Source: Streptomyces sp. MBT53
GTDB taxonomy: Bacteria > Actinomycetota > Actinomycetes > Streptomycetales > Streptomycetaceae
Direction: 5' to 3'
Assembly: GCF_016654115.1 (NCBI RefSeq)
Contig: NZ_JAEQAZ010000053.1
Span: forward strand, 1-49,822
DNA: 49,822 nucleotides
In this document: one piece after another, positions 47,188 through 49,822 of the stretch
How positions within the stretch are numbered: the first letter of the stretch is position 1
Layout of the letters: each line of letters begins with the position of its first letter
Translations under genes and position numbers: made by a program
Notes under the pieces: generated by a model
Seen by the model: only the letters and a program-made list of their open reading frames with translations
Told to the model about the DNA's origin: nothing
Databases searched by the model: none

Positions 47188-47287
47188 ACGACGATTGTCC
47201 CGCGCCCGGCACCGGCTTCGGCGCACCCCCGACCGTGGGGTAGGCTGCTGTTCGCGCGATCACGTGGTTCACCGCAGGAAAGCGCAA

Positions 47288-47361
<74 letters not shown>

Positions 47362-47378
47362 CTCGATGGAGTCGTTGG

Positions 47379-47426
47379 TCGAGGGGCGGTTTCGGAGGAA
47401 TCCGGAACCGCCCCTCGATCGTTTTT
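47379..47426 (+). terminator. Intrinsic terminator after tRNA-Pro
   Basis: A 17-bp stem (47379-47395 with 47402-47418, one G-T wobble, 6-nt loop) is followed by GATCG and TTTTT (47422-47426). It is the only hairpin in the window with a classical T-run. Confidence 0.9.
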
Positions 47427-47554
47427 GGGGCCGCAGGTGAGGGTGTCGTCAGGCACACCCCCGATCCGGTCCTCAGGCCCAGGGACTGTGTGTGCCGTCG
47501 GCGGCAGGATTCGAGGTGTACCGAATCCACCACACGGAAATTCCGGGGGACACC

Positions 47555-48226
47555 ATGAATGAAATGTCGGCCAGGCGTCTTGTGGGCGGTGCGGGAATCG
47601 CCGCCGCGGTCGCTCTCATCGTCGAAGTTCCGCTCTACTTCATCTATTCGGGACCGCCGCCGGACGCGAATGTTCTGGCCCGGCTGCTGATCGGGATCGT
47701 CGCGCTGGCGTTTCTGCTGGTGTTCGTGACGGCCTTCCGCGAACTGGTGAAGCGCGTGAATCCCGCGTACGAGTGGGCCGGTTCCATGGCCTTCACCGCC
47801 GGGCTGGTCTACACGACGGTCACGCTGGTCTCCAGCGGTCTGGAAGCCGGTGCGGTCATCGCCGCCGACCATCCGATCGACCCGACGATCGACGTCAGCG
47901 GCACGTATATTCTCTACGGGTCGATCTCGCGGCTCATGCTCGCGTTCTTTCTGACCGCGCTGGGATTCGCCGTCTCCCGTACGGAACTCCTGCCGCGCTG
48001 GACCAGCAGGTCGGCCTATGTCCTGGCCGGGATCAATCTGGCTTTCGTGCCGTCCCTGTTCTTCGGGAACTCTCCCGCGAATTTCTACGCGGCGAACGGC
48101 TGGGGTACGACCGCTCTCATGGGCGCGATTCTCAGCTATTGGCTGCTCGCGCTGAGCATCTCCACCTACCGCAGCGCGAAAGCACCGGCAGTACCCGTAG
48201 CAGCGGCACCGGCGGTGCGGAACTGA
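47555..48226 (+). CDS. Multi-TM membrane protein of unknown function
   Basis: A 223-residue protein with about six TM segments (AGIAAAVALIVEVPLYFIY, LIGIVALAFLLVFVTAF and more towards SYWLLALSISTY). It resembles DUF4386-type proteins in size and topology, but I cannot assign it. ATG 47555 is preceded by GGGGGA at 3-8 nt. A+T at third positions (for example ATATTCTCTAC near 47908) is higher than in neighbours, which may hint at recent arrival next to the tRNA gene. No integrase or attachment repeat is seen. Confidence 0.8.
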   Translation: MNEMSARRLVGGAGIAAAVALIVEVPLYFIYSGPPPDANVLARLLIGIVALAFLLVFVTAFRELVKRVNPAYEWAGSMAFTAGLVYTTVTLVSSGLEAGAVIAADHPIDPTIDVSGTYILYGSISRLMLAFFLTALGFAVSRTELLPRWTSRSAYVLAGINLAFVPSLFFGNSPANFYAANGWGTTALMGAILSYWLLALSISTYRSAKAPAVPVAAAPAVRN

Positions 48227-48247
48227 CCTCGCGTAGCCACCCCTTGT

Positions 48248-48282
48248 GCGGTCGCCATACCCAGGGAGGGTATGGTGACCGC
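48248..48282. promoter_or_regulatory. 35-bp dyad abutting the DUF6153 start codon, CsoR-like
   Basis: Arms 48248-48262 and 48268-48282 (15 bases, one mismatch) flank AGGGA. The core is CCATACCC-AGGGA-GGGTATGG. The TACCC-N5-GGGTA core resembles CsoR-type copper operators, and the downstream genes are of copper-associated type. The dyad ends directly before the ATG, so the message is probably leaderless with TATGGT (48271-48276) as -10. Confidence 0.55.
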
Positions 48283-48696
48283 ATGACCCGTCCCGAGCAT
48301 CCCGTAGTGCCGCACCCGAGGGTGCGGCACTACGGGATGCTCGTGGCCGCGCTGCTTCTGGGCCTGCTGGGCATGCACGGACTCGGGCCCGTTCCCCTGG
48401 CCCACCCCGCGCCGGGGCACGCCGTGACCGCCATGACCACGGCCGTGGCGGAGAAGGCGTCGGCGCCGGACGCCTGCGATCACGACGCGGGAGACTGCGG
48501 CAGCCACATGACCCACGCGGACGCGACCTGCGCCTCGGCCTCCGTCGCCGGTACTCCGGCCGTGGTTCCGCTGCTGGTGCCCGATGTGGCCGCCTGGGCC
48601 CAACTGTCGGACATCCGGGGGTCCTTGACCGGCGGTGGCCCCGACGGCGGCCGGGCCCCGCCCTCCCTCTCCGAACTCCAACTCCTGCGGATCTAG
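48283..48696 (+). CDS. DUF6153 family secreted/membrane protein
   Basis: A 137-residue protein with one hydrophobic segment (GMLVAALLLGLLGMHGLG) and a His/Asp/Cys/Met-rich stretch (DACDHDAGDCGSHMTHADA), in keeping with the actinobacterial DUF6153 group, often found next to DUF305 genes and copper regulation. The N-terminal residues 5-20 are encoded by a 23-bp perfect hairpin. The ATG lies directly after a CsoR-like dyad and has no ribosome-binding site. A DUF305 gene follows by 74 nt on the same strand. A role in metal handling outside the membrane is likely but not shown. Confidence 0.75.
   Translation: MTRPEHPVVPHPRVRHYGMLVAALLLGLLGMHGLGPVPLAHPAPGHAVTAMTTAVAEKASAPDACDHDAGDCGSHMTHADATCASASVAGTPAVVPLLVPDVAAWAQLSDIRGSLTGGGPDGGRAPPSLSELQLLRI
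48294..48343. repeat. 23-bp perfect inverted repeat inside the 5' coding region of the DUF6153 gene
   Basis: 48294-48316 and 48321-48343 are exact reverse complements with a 4-nt loop (CGAG). The hairpin starts 11 nt after the A of the ATG. Such length inside a coding sequence is far beyond chance and would strongly fold in the mRNA. Confidence 0.9.
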
Positions 48697-48770
48697 AGCG
48701 GCCCGCGCGCCCACCCGCGCGCTTCGGCATGCCCTGCACAGACGACCGTTCCAGTTCCAGGAGTACCACC

Positions 48771-49370
48771 ATGACCGCACAACGCGGGTTCGCCCGTCGT
48801 ACCGTCGCTCTCGCCGTCACCGCCTCGGTGGCCGCCCTCACGCTCGCCGCCTGTGGCGACAACAGCGACAGCAAGGGAAGCAGCGGGACCAAGGCGGGCG
48901 GGCACAACGCCGCCGACGTCTCCTTCTCCAAGGAGATGATCCAGCACCACCGGCAGGCCGTGGAGATGGCCTCGCTCGCCGCCGACCACGCCTCCTCGGC
49001 CCAGGTCAAGAGCCTCGCCACGAAGATCAAGGGCGCCCAGGACCCCGAGATCAAGACCATGTCCGGCTGGCTCACGTCGTGGGGCGAGAAGGTGCCCCAG
49101 GACATGACCGGTATGGGCCACGACATGTCGTCCTCGACGCCCGGCATGATGACCGACGCGGACATGGGCAAGCTGGAGAAGGCCTCCGGTGCCATGTTCG
49201 ACAGCATGTTCCTCAACATGATGGTCGAGCACCACGAGGGCGCCGTGGCGATGGCCAAGACCGAGAAGGCGGACGGCAGTTACCGTCCCGCCACCGCGCT
49301 CGCCGCTGACGTGATCACGGCGCAGAGTGCCGAGATCACGCAGATGAACAAGATGCTCGGCAAGGGCTGA
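48771..49370 (+). CDS. DUF305 family Met/His-rich lipoprotein
   Basis: A 199-residue exported protein: a signal peptide (VALAVTASVAALTLAACGD, lipobox LAAC) and a ferritin-like helical DUF305 domain with the hallmark pairs MIQHHRQAVEMASLAADHA and MMVEHHEGAVAMAKTEK. Between them lies a Met-rich segment (MTGMGHDMSSSTPGMMTDAD) that could bind Cu(I). DUF305 proteins are commonly controlled by copper regulators. CAGGAG stands about 8 nt before ATG 48771. It is followed by a strong bidirectional terminator. Confidence 0.9.
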   Translation: MTAQRGFARRTVALAVTASVAALTLAACGDNSDSKGSSGTKAGGHNAADVSFSKEMIQHHRQAVEMASLAADHASSAQVKSLATKIKGAQDPEIKTMSGWLTSWGEKVPQDMTGMGHDMSSSTPGMMTDADMGKLEKASGAMFDSMFLNMMVEHHEGAVAMAKTEKADGSYRPATALAADVITAQSAEITQMNKMLGKG

Positions 49371-49412
49371 CACACCACCGGCGAAGGCGAGAGCTGACGC
49401 CACCGGTGAACA

Positions 49413-49451
49413 GGGTGGGGCCTACCGCGTGTCCCGCGGTAGGCCCCACCC
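49413..49451. terminator. Bidirectional terminator between the DUF305 and DUF5954 genes
   Basis: A perfect 17-bp stem (49413-49429 with 49435-49451) with loop TGTCC lies between two convergent genes, 43 nt after one stop and 7 nt from the other. No T-run. Confidence 0.85.
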
Positions 49452-49457
49452 CCACGC

Positions 49458-49822
49458 TCAGGACCCCTCCGCCGCCTCCCGCTTGCGGCGCTGCTCCTCG
49501 AACAGCCGTAGGAACTCCTTGGCCTGTTCCTCCGCGATCCGCTGCTGCTCGGCCTCCTCCTCGCTCACCACGCGGTTCTCGTCGAACAGGCCCTCCGCGC
49601 GCAGCTGTTCCTCCTGGACGGCGGTCGGCAGTTCAGGGTCGTGGTCGGAGGGGCGCGGGCCCTCGGGGCCGTCGGGGCCGATGCGGACGAGCCGTTCGAC
49701 CCGCACGATCCGCGTCCGGCACCCGTCGATCACGATCTCGTCGCAGCGCTCGGCGTCGATCCGGTCGGCCGCCCGCGCGTACTCGGCCCGGGTCTCCTCG
49801 TCTACTGACCTTTTCGGGTTGG
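49458..49822 (-). CDS. DUF5954 family protein (5' end beyond the window)
   Basis: The frame is open from the stop at 49458 to the right edge with no stop, covering about 121 residues, so the start is outside. It includes EETRAEYARAADRIDAERCD and IVRVERLVRIGPDGPEGPRP, the pattern of Streptomyces DUF5954 proteins. The tail is a long charged helix (EEAEQQRIAEEQAKEFLRLF, then EEQRRKREAAEGS). A GTG at 49731-49733 lies inside the conserved part and is not a likely start. Function is unknown. Confidence 0.82.
   Translation of the reverse strand, partial: NPKRSVDEETRAEYARAADRIDAERCDEIVIDGCRTRIVRVERLVRIGPDGPEGPRPSDHDPELPTAVQEEQLRAEGLFDENRVVSEEEAEQQRIAEEQAKEFLRLFEEQRRKREAAEGS

Noticed and set aside
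47362..47554. Possible integration site of a mobile element at the tRNA-Pro 3' end
   Set aside because: No integrase, excisionase or repeat of the tRNA 3' end was found in the window. The sequence after the tRNA is a normal terminator and promoter region.

Overview
The window is high-GC actinobacterial chromosome, almost certainly Streptomyces. The evidence is strong third-position G/C bias, frequent GTG starts, ATGA overlaps, a typical Streptomyces G-rich extragenic repeat (14595-14735), actinomycete-specific families (DUF574-type methyltransferases, DUF5954, DUF6153, DUF2218) and a tRNA-Pro without encoded CCA. Genes are dense: no gap without a gene exceeds 300 bases. The largest are 3322-3541 and 19724-19987, and both hold promoter or operator sequence.

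Bases 1-18198 form a choline / glycine betaine uptake and catabolism island. It encodes choline dehydrogenase (cut by the left edge), a methylenetetrahydrofolate reductase-like protein, PurU (10-formyl-THF deformylase, opposite strand), a betaine-aldehyde-type dehydrogenase and a ProV / double-domain ProW / ProX ABC importer. These are followed by a dimethylglycine oxidase-type flavoprotein, GlyA and heterotetrameric sarcosine oxidase (soxB, soxD, soxA, soxG). Choline would be imported, oxidised to betaine and then demethylated to glycine. The methyl carbons enter the THF pool handled by the MTHFR-like protein, PurU and GlyA. The enzyme that demethylates betaine to dimethylglycine is not in the window. 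Two features stand out. SoxD and SoxA are one continuous reading frame joined through a translated Streptomyces repeat element. Paired GTTGCGCAAC-type sites with an identical 19-base spacing precede purU/betB and the dimethylglycine oxidase gene.

Bases 18263-29806 are mixed accessory metabolism. An MFS transporter lies divergent from a secreted tannase/feruloyl esterase-family enzyme. A DUF2218 protein follows, then a leftward group of a DUF574 methyltransferase, a glutamine-synthetase-like ligase, an amidohydrolase (the ligase and amidohydrolase match the two halves of fungal FluG) and a NUDIX-like protein. Next come a lipoprotein, a zinc-ribbon protein, a two-TM potassium channel and a carboxylesterase.

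Bases 29916-34567 hold a small MarR-controlled system: a drug-type MFS exporter, a histidine kinase with no adjacent regulator, a zinc-type alcohol dehydrogenase and a divergent MarR repressor. Five 17-bp TTGC-N9-GCAA-type operators (four of them with both arms intact to within one base) are spaced exactly 28 bp apart at the two control regions. In both leftward promoters they bracket the -35 and -10 hexamers.

Bases 34574-39690 encode a two-component/ABC module: response regulator, FtsX-type permease, ATPase and DUF4333 protein, divergent from the histidine kinase. Bases 39715-47187 carry a second DUF574 methyltransferase, a lysophospholipase-like hydrolase, a TauE/SafE permease, cobK, a Cys-rich unknown, a DHA2 MFS protein with a C-terminal cytosolic domain, cobF and a DUF309 protein.

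The right end holds tRNA-Pro(GGG) with a clear terminator, a membrane protein, a probable copper-responsive pair (DUF6153, DUF305) preceded by a 35-bp dyad abutting the start codon, and a DUF5954 gene that runs off the edge.
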